This document shows positions 48,578-58,400 of a stretch of 64,000 nucleotides of DNA, piece by piece. This DNA comes from Planctomycetaceae bacterium (GTDB lineage Bacteria; Planctomycetota; Phycisphaerae; Tepidisphaerales; Tepidisphaeraceae). The translations under genes and the position numbers were made by a program. The stretch is taken from the NCBI GenBank assembly GCA_027487775.1, contig JAIYCY010000025.1, forward strand, positions 1 to 64,000, read 5' to 3'. Every line of letters starts with the position of its first letter. The first letter of the stretch is position 1. The notes under the pieces are model-generated. The model was given only the letters and a program-made list of their open reading frames with translations, had not been told where the DNA came from and did not search any database.

Positions 48578-50320
48578 TTAGCGTTGCAGGTTCAGGAGTT
48601 CGGTCATCAGTCGGTCGCCGGTCGAAATGACACGGCTCGCGGCGCTGAATCCGGTGCTGGTCACGATCATGTCGATAAACTCTCGGCTGATGTCGACGTT
48701 GCTGCCTTCTAGACGACCGGCGAGCAGTCGACCGAGTCCGGCCTGCGTGGGCTTTGCCACGATCGGATCGCCGCTGCCTGGTCCGACGGTGAAGTTATTT
48801 CCACCCTGATCGAGCAGGGCCTCTGGGTTGTCGAATTGAGCGAGTGCGATCTGACCGAGCGGTCGTCGGGCATTGCCTGAGAAGATTCCCTCGATCAAGC
48901 CGGTGTCGCTGATGGTGAAGTCGACGAGCGTTTGCGTTGCGAATCCGGCGACAGGGTTGATGGGATCGGGATTCAGGAGGGAGCTTTGCCCTGAAAGCGC
49001 GGTCATGCGGGAGAAGTTTAGATCGAATGTCAACTCGGGCTCGGCACCAGTTCCCGTACGATCGACGGTGACAGCGTTGTTGGCCTGTGACACGAAGTTG
49101 CCATCGGCGTCGAAGGTGATGGTTCCACTTCCGAGGATTCCGCCGGTCGTGCCGGGTGCGTACTCGGCGGCTGCTGCGGTGTCGTTGGATCGTGTCCAGA
49201 ATCGCCAGACGGTTCCGCCGTCGGGGAGTGCTTGTTCGAAGACGGCATTGACTTCCACGCCGATGACATTGCCGAGCGTGTCGTAGGCGTTGAGCGACGT
49301 CCGCGTGCTTTCACCGACGGCGGCGGTGGTTTCGGACATGCCGAACGGGAGTCCGCCGAGGATGGATGTGGAATTGGAGACGCCGACATTCGAAGTGACG
49401 TTGAGTCGAAGGCTACCGACCGGATCACCGGGTGCAGTCGCGGCAGCGAGTGCAACGCCCGGCGCGAATCCCGCAGGCGCAGCGGCGGCGACATCTGCAT
49501 CGGTGTTGATGCCCAGAGCGACTTCCATGAATGCAAGCAGGTCGTCCAGCGTGGTGGCCGCGCCATCGACTTCGAGGTTCATGTTGCCTTCGGGATCGAT
49601 TTCCGCGCCGTTGCGTCGGGCGTTCAGATCGATCACTTGACCATCCGCAAAGAGCGGCGTCGCCAGATCGTTCGCCGCTCGCAGGTCCGCCAGAAGCGTC
49701 GCGCCCGTCGGGGCCGCTCCACCCGCATCCAGAAGCGCGGCATCGCTGCCCAAGACCGAAGCAGCCGTCGCAGGCACGCCCGACGTGTTCAGATTTCCGA
49801 TCATGCCAATGGATTCCGTAGGCTTGGCGATCGTGAGTTTCCGAAGTGGGATCTCGAGATTCGTCACCTGCGTGTCGAGGATGTTGAAGTCTTCATCGAT
49901 CGCATAGCCACGAACATATTCGCCGCGGCTGGAGACGAGTTGGCTGTCTTCGTTGGTGGTGAAAGTGCCGTCGCGTGTATAGCTGTCTGCCCCGCCGCCG
50001 TTGACGATAAAGAATCCTTCGCCTTCGATGGCGAGATCGGTCTTCACGCCAGTGGTTTCGAGGTTTCCCTGGTTGAAGTTTCGCTGGATGGTACCGACCT
50101 GCACACCGAGTCCGCGTTGGCTGGGGTTGGTTCCCCCGAACTCACCATCAGGCGCAGCGCCAGCGGCATCGGTGACGTAGAGTTGCGGCCGGAACAGTGC
50201 GCGACTCGCCTTGAATGCGGTGGTGTTCACGTTGGCGATGTTGTTGCCGATGATGTTGAGCTTGGTCTGGTTGGCGGAGAGTCCGCTGAGACCTGTGTAG
50301 AGCGTGCTGGTCAGTGCCAT
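48578..50320 (-). CDS. flgE: Flagellar hook protein FlgE
   Basis: The 580-residue protein begins MALTSTLYTGLSGLSANQTK, with IIGNNIANVNTTAFKASR next, and ends REFIDMIVTSTGFSAASRVI, DRLMTELLNLQR, the rod/hook D0 helices. FETTGVKTDLAIEGEGFFIV-like and TRDGTFTTNEDSQLVSSRGE blocks are also present. The middle (residues about 180-420) is an Ala/Asp/Gly-rich variable domain, making it larger than enterobacterial FlgE (about 400). ATG at 50320 is preceded by AAGGA. Confidence 0.95.
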   Translation of the reverse strand: MALTSTLYTGLSGLSANQTKLNIIGNNIANVNTTAFKASRALFRPQLYVTDAAGAAPDGEFGGTNPSQRGLGVQVGTIQRNFNQGNLETTGVKTDLAIEGEGFFIVNGGGADSYTRDGTFTTNEDSQLVSSRGEYVRGYAIDEDFNILDTQVTNLEIPLRKLTIAKPTESIGMIGNLNTSGVPATAASVLGSDAALLDAGGAAPTGATLLADLRAANDLATPLFADGQVIDLNARRNGAEIDPEGNMNLEVDGAATTLDDLLAFMEVALGINTDADVAAAAPAGFAPGVALAAATAPGDPVGSLRLNVTSNVGVSNSTSILGGLPFGMSETTAAVGESTRTSLNAYDTLGNVIGVEVNAVFEQALPDGGTVWRFWTRSNDTAAAAEYAPGTTGGILGSGTITFDADGNFVSQANNAVTVDRTGTGAEPELTFDLNFSRMTALSGQSSLLNPDPINPVAGFATQTLVDFTISDTGLIEGIFSGNARRPLGQIALAQFDNPEALLDQGGNNFTVGPGSGDPIVAKPTQAGLGRLLAGRLEGSNVDISREFIDMIVTSTGFSAASRVISTGDRLMTELLNLQR

Positions 50321-50498
50321 GACGAGAAATCCTTGGGTGGGGTTGGTCGTACCGATCGACAGACGTCCGTGTCTGTGCGAGTCGGTGCGACGCGACCAAA
50401 ACTTCGCTCCGCGCAATCCCTGCGGCTCCGCCGCGCATCTGATGCACCGGCGACGCCGCTCCACGTCGACGCCGGGCCATCCACGATCCTTCGATCAC

Positions 50499-50981
50499 TC
50501 ACGGTGCAATCGCTGTGCCGGGACCATTGCCCGACCCTGAAATCGATCGAACCCCCGACAGCGGCAAGAACTTTCCGCTGTCCAGTTCCAGTTTCACGAG
50601 TCCATCCTTATCCACAGTGACCGCCGTCACCGTGCCGTTCAGCTTCACTTCCTTGTCACCCTCGGTGACAACACCTTCAACGACCTTGCCGATCATCGAG
50701 CCCGCCGACGACACACTGTTCTGGGCGGCCAGCTGTTGAAGCATCGTGTTGTTGTCTTCCACCAACGTCCTCATTGCAGACTGCATGTCTTGAGCGCTCT
50801 GCAATTGACCGATCTGGCTCATCTGCGCCAGCAGTTGATCGTTCTTCGCGGGTTCAAGCGGGTCCTGATTTTGGAGTTGAGTCACCATCATGTTGATGAA
50901 GTCCTCGACCTCGAGGCCCTTCAGCCCGGCCTTGCGACCTGTTGCTGTGGTTCCTGCTCCGCTGATTGCTGCCGTTTCCAT
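50499..50981 (-). CDS. flgD: Flagellar hook-cap scaffold protein FlgD
   Basis: The 160-residue protein carries the FlgD N-terminal region EVEDFINMMVTQLQNQDPLE, then QMSQIGQLQSAQDMQSAM, and a short Tudor-like C-terminal part (SMIGKVVEGVVTEGDKEVKL). It is shorter than E. coli FlgD (231) and lacks room for the inserted Ig-like domain. It caps the growing hook; flgE follows, fliK precedes. Confidence 0.93.
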   Translation of the reverse strand: METAAISGAGTTATGRKAGLKGLEVEDFINMMVTQLQNQDPLEPAKNDQLLAQMSQIGQLQSAQDMQSAMRTLVEDNNTMLQQLAAQNSVSSAGSMIGKVVEGVVTEGDKEVKLNGTVTAVTVDKDGLVKLELDSGKFLPLSGVRSISGSGNGPGTAIAP

Positions 50982-51049
50982 GATTCTCGTCCTTGTTTTC
51001 AGTCACGCCGACATGATCTTTCGATGACGCTCTTCCGCGTGTCATCGAT

Positions 51050-52819
51050 TTATCCGATCACATCCAGTTCATCCGATCCGTACGCCAGTCTTCGCCACAT
51101 CTTTTCGACCATCTCACGTCGGTTTTGCTCCGACGCCCCTCCGCCGAACGCCTGATTCCCTGACCCGTCGCGTGATCCGTCTCGCGAGCCATCACGCGCT
51201 CCGTCTCGCCCGTCATCGCCGCGCGACTGAGATTGCGACGACTCCGACGTGCGTACTTCGATTCGATGCACGCTGACGCCAGTGGTCTCGAGGCTTGTCT
51301 TGAGCTGACTCAGGTTCTGACTCAGCAGCCGATTCGCCTCGTCGCCGCTCGTAAGAAAACTGGCTGTCACGCGTCCGTCGATGACCTTGATCTGGATCGA
51401 CAAGGCACCGAGTTCGGGCGGGTCGAGTTGGATCTGCATCTGCCCTCCGCCGGGCAACAGCTTTGTGCGTACACCCTGCACGATTTGATCGACATTGTCT
51501 TGCGCGAATTGCTGCTCGGGCGAGCGCGGCATCGACTCGAATCGCGCCGCTTCCGCACGAGCCGACGCGCCCGTCGCAAGGCTGCCATTGGAAGTCGCGC
51601 CCAGCACGTTCGACGTAGGATCGGCAACTGATCCCGCCGCATCTGGCGAAGCGATCGACGCACCCGCGACCGACGATAGACTCGCGCTCGAAGACGCACT
51701 CGCCGGTCCAGATGCCGCGTTTGCTCCGTTCGGGTGACCCGCGTTACCCGGTCCGTTCACCGCAGACAAATGAGCTTGCCCCGCCGACTTGGCCTGGCCC
51801 GACCCGCCTCCGCTTGATTCGCCTTGTGCCTCAGAATCCAAAGCTCCGCCCGCCTGACCGTCGCCCCCTTCTGCGTCAATCACCGCTTCGCCGATCGACT
51901 CACCGCCGCGCGACGCACCCACGGCGCTGTCAACCTTCGCCTGCCCGGCCTGCTGGTTGCGCGACCCCGCCAGCGCACTTAGTCCCGATGTGATCACATC
52001 GGTCTCCTCGGCCGTGATCGCTCCATCCCCATCCTTCGCATCCGCGTCCGGATCAACATCCGCTCCGGCACCTGCCAACGCCACGCCGGGAGTTGAGACG
52101 CCACCGGCCAAAGCAACGACTGTGTTCGACCCCTCGCCCGCAACACCATCGGCAGTTGTCTGCTCGGCGTCCTGCTTCGTTTCAGCATCTTCGTCAGCAC
52201 CCACGTCATTCGTTTCGGCCAATTCAGCTTCGGCGGCGCCGTCGGCTTGTTGAGTCGTCGAGCTCGGTCGGCTGGGATCGTTCGGGTTTAAGTCACTGGT
52301 CGAAAGATTCGCTTCCTCATCCCGGTCGCGTCCTGCTCGTCGCACCTCGGTCTCACTCGCATCGGTTGATGCACGACGAGATTCACGAATCGAAGCACGC
52401 TCGTTCGTCGGGTCGCTTCGTCCTTCGCGAGCCCGGTCGATCGCCTGCCTTGATCGATCTGAGGCATCACGCGATCGATGACTGATTTCGCGCGTACGCT
52501 CGCCTGAAGTTCGGGATTTTGCTTCGGCGTTGCGTGATCGGAAGGTCGAATCGAGATTCCGATCCGCACGATCACGAATCGGATCGCGGGCAGAGCTCAG
52601 CGACTCTCGAAACGATGAATCGCGTGGGAATGTCGATGCCTGATTTCGATTTTGTGAGACCGATTGAAGTTGGAGTTGGCTGAAGTTGAATTGTTGTTGA
52701 AAGGACAATCCCGATGATCGCGTGATGACCTGCGGTGCGACGAACGGAAGTTGGGCCGGTCGTTGCGGCGCGAGGTTGGGATGGGCGGGGATGTTTGGAA
52801 ACGGAAGCGGCGTGGGCAT
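51050..52819 (-). CDS. fliK: Flagellar hook-length control protein FliK
   Basis: The 589-residue protein is mostly disordered: an Arg/Ser/Asp-rich N-terminal third, a Gly/Ala/Asp/Ser-rich middle, and the Flg_hook domain at about residues 450-540 (GGGQMQIQLDPPELGALSIQ, then VIDGRVTASFLTSGDEANRLL with a break). This composition is normal for the FliK molecular ruler. A long disordered ruler fits a long hook, but that is inference. Confidence 0.92.
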   Translation of the reverse strand: MPTPLPFPNIPAHPNLAPQRPAQLPFVAPQVITRSSGLSFQQQFNFSQLQLQSVSQNRNQASTFPRDSSFRESLSSARDPIRDRADRNLDSTFRSRNAEAKSRTSGERTREISHRSRDASDRSRQAIDRAREGRSDPTNERASIRESRRASTDASETEVRRAGRDRDEEANLSTSDLNPNDPSRPSSTTQQADGAAEAELAETNDVGADEDAETKQDAEQTTADGVAGEGSNTVVALAGGVSTPGVALAGAGADVDPDADAKDGDGAITAEETDVITSGLSALAGSRNQQAGQAKVDSAVGASRGGESIGEAVIDAEGGDGQAGGALDSEAQGESSGGGSGQAKSAGQAHLSAVNGPGNAGHPNGANAASGPASASSSASLSSVAGASIASPDAAGSVADPTSNVLGATSNGSLATGASARAEAARFESMPRSPEQQFAQDNVDQIVQGVRTKLLPGGGQMQIQLDPPELGALSIQIKVIDGRVTASFLTSGDEANRLLSQNLSQLKTSLETTGVSVHRIEVRTSESSQSQSRGDDGRDGARDGSRDGSRDGSGNQAFGGGASEQNRREMVEKMWRRLAYGSDELDVIG

Positions 52820-52920
52820 GACGCGGGGTCCTGGAGCGGCATCGGTCTGGTTCTGACGATGTCCAATCGCATCACGGGGTGAGCGAATGGTGGATCGAAC
52901 AGATCATCTCGAGCACCGCC

Positions 52921-53622
52921 TCACTGGGATGTCGCATCACTCGACGCCGTAGCTTCCTGCCCGAGGTCGTTTTTGCGCATCCGTTCCAGCAAGGTCTGCG
53001 CTCTGGCCAACTCCTCGGCCGTCTTGAACTCTTTCAAGATGCGTGACGCCTTGCGTGGTTCCATCGCATGCAAGAACCGGGCCACAGTCTCTTCGTCCAG
53101 CGACATGAAGATGTCTTTGGTTTGCTTCGTCGGCAGGGAGTCATACAGCGCAAGTGCTGCGGCAAAACCTTTGTCGTCCGAGGCCTTGTTCATTGCTTCG
53201 GTGCGTGCCACGAGTGCCTTTTCGCGTGCCTCCAGATCCGCGCGATCGCTTGCCAGCGCTGACCGGGCCATGTCCAGTTGGCGGCGCAAATCCACCAATT
53301 CGCGCCTTTGTCTTTCGAGATTGGCTGTTTGTGCGTCGAATGCCTCGCGGATGAATTGCACCTGCTCTGTCGCCGGTCGACCCGCCTGCCGCGCGAGCAA
53401 CTCATCGATCCGCAGGATCGGCTGTTCGAGTGCTGGATCGGGCGTCTCCACAGGCTTCACCTCAGGCGGAGGTTCGGGCTTGGGAAACAGGATCGCACTC
53501 AGCTCCGGCCATTTCTCCTTGGTGATCGCTCCCGTCCCAACCAAATAGCCGATCCCACCCACGAGCAACAAGCAGTTGATCGAGAGAACCAGGAGCACCA
53601 GCATCATCAGCTTCTTCAGCAT
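52921..53622 (-). CDS. MotE-like flagellar protein (membrane anchor, coiled coil, MgtE-N-like domain)
   Basis: The 233-residue protein starts with a signal-anchor helix (LMMLVLLVLSINCLLLVGGI), has a Pro/Glu linker, a coiled coil at about residues 80-150 (QTANLERQRRELVDLRRQLD) and a C-terminal helical domain AALALYDSLPTKQTKDIFMS, VARFLHAMEPRKASRILKE, similar to the N-terminal domain of MgtE. That set fits MotE, a periplasmic chaperone of stator assembly in Sinorhizobium, often encoded near fliJ. Stator genes motA and motB are not in the window. Confidence 0.75.
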   Translation of the reverse strand: MLKKLMMLVLLVLSINCLLLVGGIGYLVGTGAITKEKWPELSAILFPKPEPPPEVKPVETPDPALEQPILRIDELLARQAGRPATEQVQFIREAFDAQTANLERQRRELVDLRRQLDMARSALASDRADLEAREKALVARTEAMNKASDDKGFAAALALYDSLPTKQTKDIFMSLDEETVARFLHAMEPRKASRILKEFKTAEELARAQTLLERMRKNDLGQEATASSDATSQ

Positions 53623-53721
53623 CTCAATTCACCCGTGTCATCCTCTTCGACTGTGAGTCACTTGCTTCACTTGCCTCTTGGTGCTGGTTTGCGGACAGAT
53701 GCTTCGGACCAACACGCCGCA

Positions 53722-54195
53722 TCAGGCTGCCGTCGGAGAGACAGGATTGGCCTGCAACTGTGCATACGCCATTTGCGTCGCGACCTCATCGGCGTTGATC
53801 GCCTCTCGTCGTTCGACTTCGGCGATGAATCCTTGTTGCTGCTTTTCTCGGAGCGATTCCAGACTTTTGCGTCGACGTGAAGCTTCGATCAACTTCCGTC
53901 GCGCCGCCTCCACGCCCAGTTTGGCCTCGCTTAGTTTTTGTCCCAATCGACCCACATCCACTGCCCGCGCGGCCAGATATCGCCGATATGAAAGCAGTCG
54001 TTGCACATCCAACGCACCCACGAGCGACTGCCTGATCCCGCCCTGCTCGGTCTGCAATTCCTGCTCGATCCGCGCAATTTCCGCCTCGATCTCGATCTGC
54101 GCTTGCAGGCTGGTTGCAAGCTCGCCCTGCAACACGCGTTCTTCACGTTTTCGTTGTTCCAGAACCGACTCCAAACCGAATACAAATCGTGCCAT
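53722..54195 (-). CDS. fliJ: Flagellar export chaperone FliJ
   Basis: The 157-residue protein MARFVFGLESVLEQRKREER onward is nearly all antiparallel coiled coil, the FliJ shape, with LRRKLIEASRRRKSLE-type charges in the second helix. It follows fliI as usual. FliJ links the FliI ATPase to FlhA. Sequence identity in the family is always low, so the call rests on position, length and helical form. ATG at 54195 has GGAGG upstream. Confidence 0.85.
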   Translation of the reverse strand: MARFVFGLESVLEQRKREERVLQGELATSLQAQIEIEAEIARIEQELQTEQGGIRQSLVGALDVQRLLSYRRYLAARAVDVGRLGQKLSEAKLGVEAARRKLIEASRRRKSLESLREKQQQGFIAEVERREAINADEVATQMAYAQLQANPVSPTAA

Positions 54196-54265
54196 AAGGC
54201 CTCCATGCCCTGAATCGTTCAACCTCGTTCATCGTGCACATCAATCGTCCGGCCGCACAACTCCA

Positions 54266-55633
54266 CTACGTTTTTGATGCATCCTGACGCGCTTTCTGGC
54301 TCGTCTGACTCTTGGCAAGCAAATCGATTGCCGCGCACAGATCGTCATGCTGTTTCATCGCCGCCTCGGGTGAGAGCGCGTCCTTGCTGCTCTGCTTGAG
54401 AAACGCGATCACCCGTCCGCGCGCCTCCAGGGCCAGGTCAGACTCGGCATTGCTCCCCTTCACATACGCACCAATGCTTACGAGATCTTCGATCTGCTTA
54501 AAGTCGGCGAGAATTTTGAGGACCTTTCGCGCCTTCTCCACGCGATCTCTTGGACAGACATCCCCACGCACACGGCTGATGCTCTGCAACACATCGATCG
54601 CCGGAAAATGATCCTGCGTCGCCAGCGTTCGACTGAGCAGCAAGTGTCCATCGGTGATCCCCTTGACGGCATCGGGGATGGGTTCGTTGAAGTCATCGCC
54701 TTCAACGAGCACGGTGTAAAAGCCCGTCACGGATCCCACATTCGTCTGTCCGGCACGCTCGAGGATCTCCGGGAGGATGGCAAACACGCTGGGCGGAAAT
54801 CCTCGCGTCGCCGGCGGTTCGCGTGCGGCCAGGCCGATCTGTCGCTGCGCCTGCGCCAGTCGCGTCAGACTGTCCATCATGAGCAGCACATGCTTGCCCG
54901 CATCGCGAAAGAACTCCGCCACCGTACACGCCACCCGCGCCGCCCGTACCTTCAAAAGCGGCGTATCGTCACTCGTGCTGACGATCATCACGCATCGCTT
55001 CATTCCCTCTTCACCCATCGCGTGTTCGATGAACTCCTGTACCTCGCGACCGCGCTCGCCGATGAGCGCAACGACGCTGACGTCCGCGCTGGTGTTGCGC
55101 GAGATCTGGCTCATCAGCGTGCTTTTTCCCACGCCGGGACCGGAGAAGATTCCCATGCGTTGCCCGCGGCCACAGGTGTGCAACGTATCGATCGCGCGGA
55201 CGCCGGTGTAGAGCGGCTCGCGGATCGGCTTCCGCGAGAGCGGCGTCACACTTCGGGCATCAACCCGCATGGCCCGGCCCGGCGGAAGCGGACCTCGTCC
55301 GTCGATCGGCCTGCCCATCCCGTCGATGACCCGTCCAAGCATCGAATGCGAACAGACGATCCTCGGATGATGCGTCACGAGTTCCACACGATCGCCGCGC
55401 GCAATCCCTTCAAGTCCGCCGAGCGGCATGAGTAATGTGTGGCTCGAATCGAATCCGATCACTTCAGCACGAGTCGTGTGCCCGGCGTGTGAGCGAATCA
55501 CGCACATCGAACCCGTCGCCAGCGGAAGGTCCGACGCCTCGATCGTCAGCCCGCGAACGGCTGTCACCGTGCCGCTTACGCCCATCGGCATGCACGTTTC
55601 AACCGTCGCGATCTGTTCTTCCAAGAGCGTCAT
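54266..55633 (-). CDS. fliI: Flagellum-specific ATPase FliI
   Basis: The 455-residue protein is an F1-beta-like ATPase: P-loop GIFSGPGVGKSTLMSQ (P-loop residues 165-172), VVALIGERGREVQEFIEHAM, LLMMDSLTRLAQAQRQIGLA and YTVLVEGDDFNEPIPD. These are the FliI-specific variants. It drives unfolding and entry of export substrates. The start lies 21 bases after the fliH stop. Confidence 0.97.
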   Translation of the reverse strand: MTLLEEQIATVETCMPMGVSGTVTAVRGLTIEASDLPLATGSMCVIRSHAGHTTRAEVIGFDSSHTLLMPLGGLEGIARGDRVELVTHHPRIVCSHSMLGRVIDGMGRPIDGRGPLPPGRAMRVDARSVTPLSRKPIREPLYTGVRAIDTLHTCGRGQRMGIFSGPGVGKSTLMSQISRNTSADVSVVALIGERGREVQEFIEHAMGEEGMKRCVMIVSTSDDTPLLKVRAARVACTVAEFFRDAGKHVLLMMDSLTRLAQAQRQIGLAAREPPATRGFPPSVFAILPEILERAGQTNVGSVTGFYTVLVEGDDFNEPIPDAVKGITDGHLLLSRTLATQDHFPAIDVLQSISRVRGDVCPRDRVEKARKVLKILADFKQIEDLVSIGAYVKGSNAESDLALEARGRVIAFLKQSSKDALSPEAAMKQHDDLCAAIDLLAKSQTSQKARQDASKT

Positions 55634-55654
55634 GGGTTCTCGCTGCGTTGAGTT

Positions 55655-56392
55655 TCAATCGATCATGTCGCTCGGCCAGAATCGTTCGATCTGTTGTGTC
55701 GCCCCTTCACGCTGCGGCACGAGTTCAGAGGCGATGCGATCGATCTGCTCGTCCAGCTCGGCACTGATCTGTCCTGACGCCGACTCCACGCGACATCCGC
55801 CGGGTCGGACCGCGACATCGTCGACGATCTCCACATGCTGCATGGTCGGCCATTTGAGTTTGAGTTGCGGCAGGATCGACTCGACCAGATCACGTTGATC
55901 CGGGTGGATTGAGAGCCTGACGCGTGTCCGCGTCTGCAAAAGCTGAATCGCTGCCTGCACATTCGCCTCGACGACGGCGGTATCGAGTTTGCCTTCACGG
56001 TGCGTGACCTTCCGCGCGATCGCCACCGCGAGCATCAACAGGTTTTCTCGTGCATCGGATTCCAGCGTCAGCCGCATCCGATTGATCTCTTCAAGGCCCG
56101 CCGACAACGCCTTGACCAGTTCGGCGAGCTTCGCACTCTCGGTCTTCATCGCCTCGGCCAGCGCCTGCGCCTTTCCCTGCGTTCGTCCTTCTTCGAGTCC
56201 TTTCTTCTTTCCCTCCGCCAGCCCGTTCGAGGACGCGTCGGCCTTGAGTTTTGCAGCCTCTGCGCGAGCGTCCTTTAGGATTTGGTCCGCCTCCGCGCGT
56301 GCCTTGCTCACCAGCAGTCGTGCACGTGCTTCCAGATCGGACATCGAAAATGTCGTCAGCGTTTTGGCTCGTTCGGCTTTGATGACACCCAT
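55655..56392 (-). CDS. fliH: Flagellar export ATPase regulator FliH
   Basis: The 245-residue protein has an N-terminal helix with Ala/Glu/Lys heptads (ARAEADQILKDARAEAAKLK), a Gly-rich GLAEGKKKGLEEGRTQGKAQ segment carrying the GxxxG repeats typical of FliH, and a C-terminal VIFA-like domain with ARKVTHREGKLDTAV and RPGGCRVESASGQISAELDE. It holds FliI at the C ring. Its ATG overlaps the stop of the preceding membrane-protein gene (TGATG). Confidence 0.92.
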   Translation of the reverse strand: MGVIKAERAKTLTTFSMSDLEARARLLVSKARAEADQILKDARAEAAKLKADASSNGLAEGKKKGLEEGRTQGKAQALAEAMKTESAKLAELVKALSAGLEEINRMRLTLESDARENLLMLAVAIARKVTHREGKLDTAVVEANVQAAIQLLQTRTRVRLSIHPDQRDLVESILPQLKLKWPTMQHVEIVDDVAVRPGGCRVESASGQISAELDEQIDRIASELVPQREGATQQIERFWPSDMID

Positions 56393-58326
56393 CAGACACC
56401 CCCCTCGGCGCGCCGCCGATAGACACGAAAGAAAAAGTTCTCGTACGTCCGTTGAAAACGATCATCAGGCGGACGGAGTCCCAGCTCGATCTCGCGTGGC
56501 GTTAGGACGATGACATCCAAACGCGGTTCGTTCGGGCCAGCTTCACCCAAGTCAGAAAAGAGACTGAGCAATCGCTGCTGCTGGAGAGTGGACAGTTTCA
56601 TGTTCCATGCCCGCGTTGGATGGGTCTGTCGAATCGACACCTGATCCTCGGGCGAGTACGTCTCGATCGGATCGAGCGTGTAACGCGCGTTCGCGGTGTA
56701 TCGCCCCTGACCGAGGCGGAAGAAGAGCGTGTGATCGCGGACAATGCGGTTCAGAAATTGTTCCGGCGTCATGCCAATCGTCCGGCAGTAGATCACAAAC
56801 CGCCGTTCAATTTCCGCCTCTGCGAGGGTGGCGGTGAGGATGTCGGGCATGAAGGTGAAACGTCCGTGCATGAAAGTCCACCAGACGCTGACACCCGGAT
56901 CAAGCGAAGCGAGCACAAGATCATCCCGATATCGATCTGACCTTAGCTCACCGCACAGTTCTTTGAACGCGACTCGAAAATCTGTTCCATCGACGACAGG
57001 AATATGCTTGGCACCGAGGTCGAAGCGATAAGTCGTTGCAGCCACCGGTGCGGCCGTCCATGCATAGCCGAGATGCACGACCACTGGCAGGAGACACACG
57101 CCCGCAAGGATGAGGCGATGTCGGATGAGGCGAGAGACGAGCATCACTGCCCCGCCGCACAGACCGACAGTTGCGAGGATGCGGAGCGACTCTCGAAAGT
57201 GGAACAGCTGTGCGCCCTGCCCGAGGATCATCGTCGAGATCGGCAACGCGAAGAACGCAAGAACGATCAAGGCCGGCCAGATGACAAGCGGGCGGAATGG
57301 CGCGTCACTTTCACTCTCGGTTGCAGAGGTCATTCGTCGCATCATGAGCCATGACAGCACGCCAAACAGAAGCGTGAGTGCAAAGACGCCGAGCGCGTAT
57401 GGGATGAGCGATGAATCGATGAAGGGTCGTAGTCGGTCGACGGGGATCCTGCCGAGCCGGGCGGGCCCGTCGGGATGTTCCAGCACGCGGGCGACGAGAA
57501 ACGGGATCATCGCCACCACGCCGATCGCGGCTGCGAGAAGTGTGCGACGCAGGACGCGTGTCCATTGACGTCGATCGACGACGACGGTCCAGACGAGAAG
57601 CCCCACCGAAGCAAGGCCGACGACGACGCCCGTATGAAAGTTTCCCTGCAAGAGAAGCGCGACTCCGATCGCGAGAAGCATCCACGCCGATGCGCTTTGA
57701 CGATGACGCGACGACCGGAGGATCAGCGAGAAGGCGATAAGCGCGATGAGCAGAAGCGGAATCGTGCCGACCGGTCTGCCGAGACGGTCGTTCCAGAAGC
57801 TCAGGAGCGAGACGACGCCGAGCTTGCCGATCTCGAACCAGGGGACGAGCGCAAGACTCATCGCGCCGAGCGTGGCCGGGTATGCGTCGAGACCCATCAC
57901 GCGAAACAGCACACGCGACAGACCGACAGTCGCCAGCAGGCTCACGATCGAATTGACCATGAGGCCGACCGGCCCGAGCAATGCATAGAAGGCGGCAGCC
58001 GGTGCGAGTGAGACGATCGGAAATGATGCGAATCCGACGCCCCGTCCTTCGAGGACCGACGCCTGTCCGAAGTCGAGTTCTGCGATCGAGCGGATTTGAT
58101 CGAAGTATTGGATATCGCCCATGACGAACATGAAGCGAGCGTCCCATGGGGCATCGGGCATCGCATGTGCGACGCGCGCATAGGGCGCAAACACCACGAG
58201 AATCGCGAGCAAGACGACGACGAGATGCACCCAGCGGAGCCGCAGAAACGTGTGGCAAAGCTCCCGCCGCAGGCTGATCGGAGCATGCGACGGATCGGGC
58301 AGAGCATGTGCGACGGCGACTGTCAT
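56392..58326 (-). CDS. Large polytopic membrane protein of unknown function in the flagellar cluster
   Basis: About 644 residues from the ATG at 58326 (a GTG at 58374 would add 16). Residues about 30-440 hold some eleven or twelve membrane helices, the first followed by a periplasmic-looking loop DAPWDARFMFVMGDIQYFDQ. The last 200 residues are soluble: DGTDFRVAFKELCGELRSDR, then a run to the LSTLQQQRLLSLFSDLGEAG and RPPDDRFQRTYENFFFRVYR segments. The layout recalls GT-C glycosyltransferases or other large membrane enzymes, but I see no decisive motif. It lies between fliG and fliH, overlaps the fliH start by one base, and so is expressed with the export apparatus. Confidence 0.75.
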   Translation of the reverse strand: MTVAVAHALPDPSHAPISLRRELCHTFLRLRWVHLVVVLLAILVVFAPYARVAHAMPDAPWDARFMFVMGDIQYFDQIRSIAELDFGQASVLEGRGVGFASFPIVSLAPAAAFYALLGPVGLMVNSIVSLLATVGLSRVLFRVMGLDAYPATLGAMSLALVPWFEIGKLGVVSLLSFWNDRLGRPVGTIPLLLIALIAFSLILRSSRHRQSASAWMLLAIGVALLLQGNFHTGVVVGLASVGLLVWTVVVDRRQWTRVLRRTLLAAAIGVVAMIPFLVARVLEHPDGPARLGRIPVDRLRPFIDSSLIPYALGVFALTLLFGVLSWLMMRRMTSATESESDAPFRPLVIWPALIVLAFFALPISTMILGQGAQLFHFRESLRILATVGLCGGAVMLVSRLIRHRLILAGVCLLPVVVHLGYAWTAAPVAATTYRFDLGAKHIPVVDGTDFRVAFKELCGELRSDRYRDDLVLASLDPGVSVWWTFMHGRFTFMPDILTATLAEAEIERRFVIYCRTIGMTPEQFLNRIVRDHTLFFRLGQGRYTANARYTLDPIETYSPEDQVSIRQTHPTRAWNMKLSTLQQQRLLSLFSDLGEAGPNEPRLDVIVLTPREIELGLRPPDDRFQRTYENFFFRVYRRRAEGGV

Positions 58327-58400
58327 GAAGAGGCGGACCCGGACGGTAGGGAATCGAGATGTTACGAGGATCACGTTGCGACTCAGTCGGTCTCAGGCGA

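Noticed and set aside
49232-50620. Open frame of 462 codons on the plus strand
   Set aside because: Antisense to flgE, which is certain from its N- and C-terminal helices.
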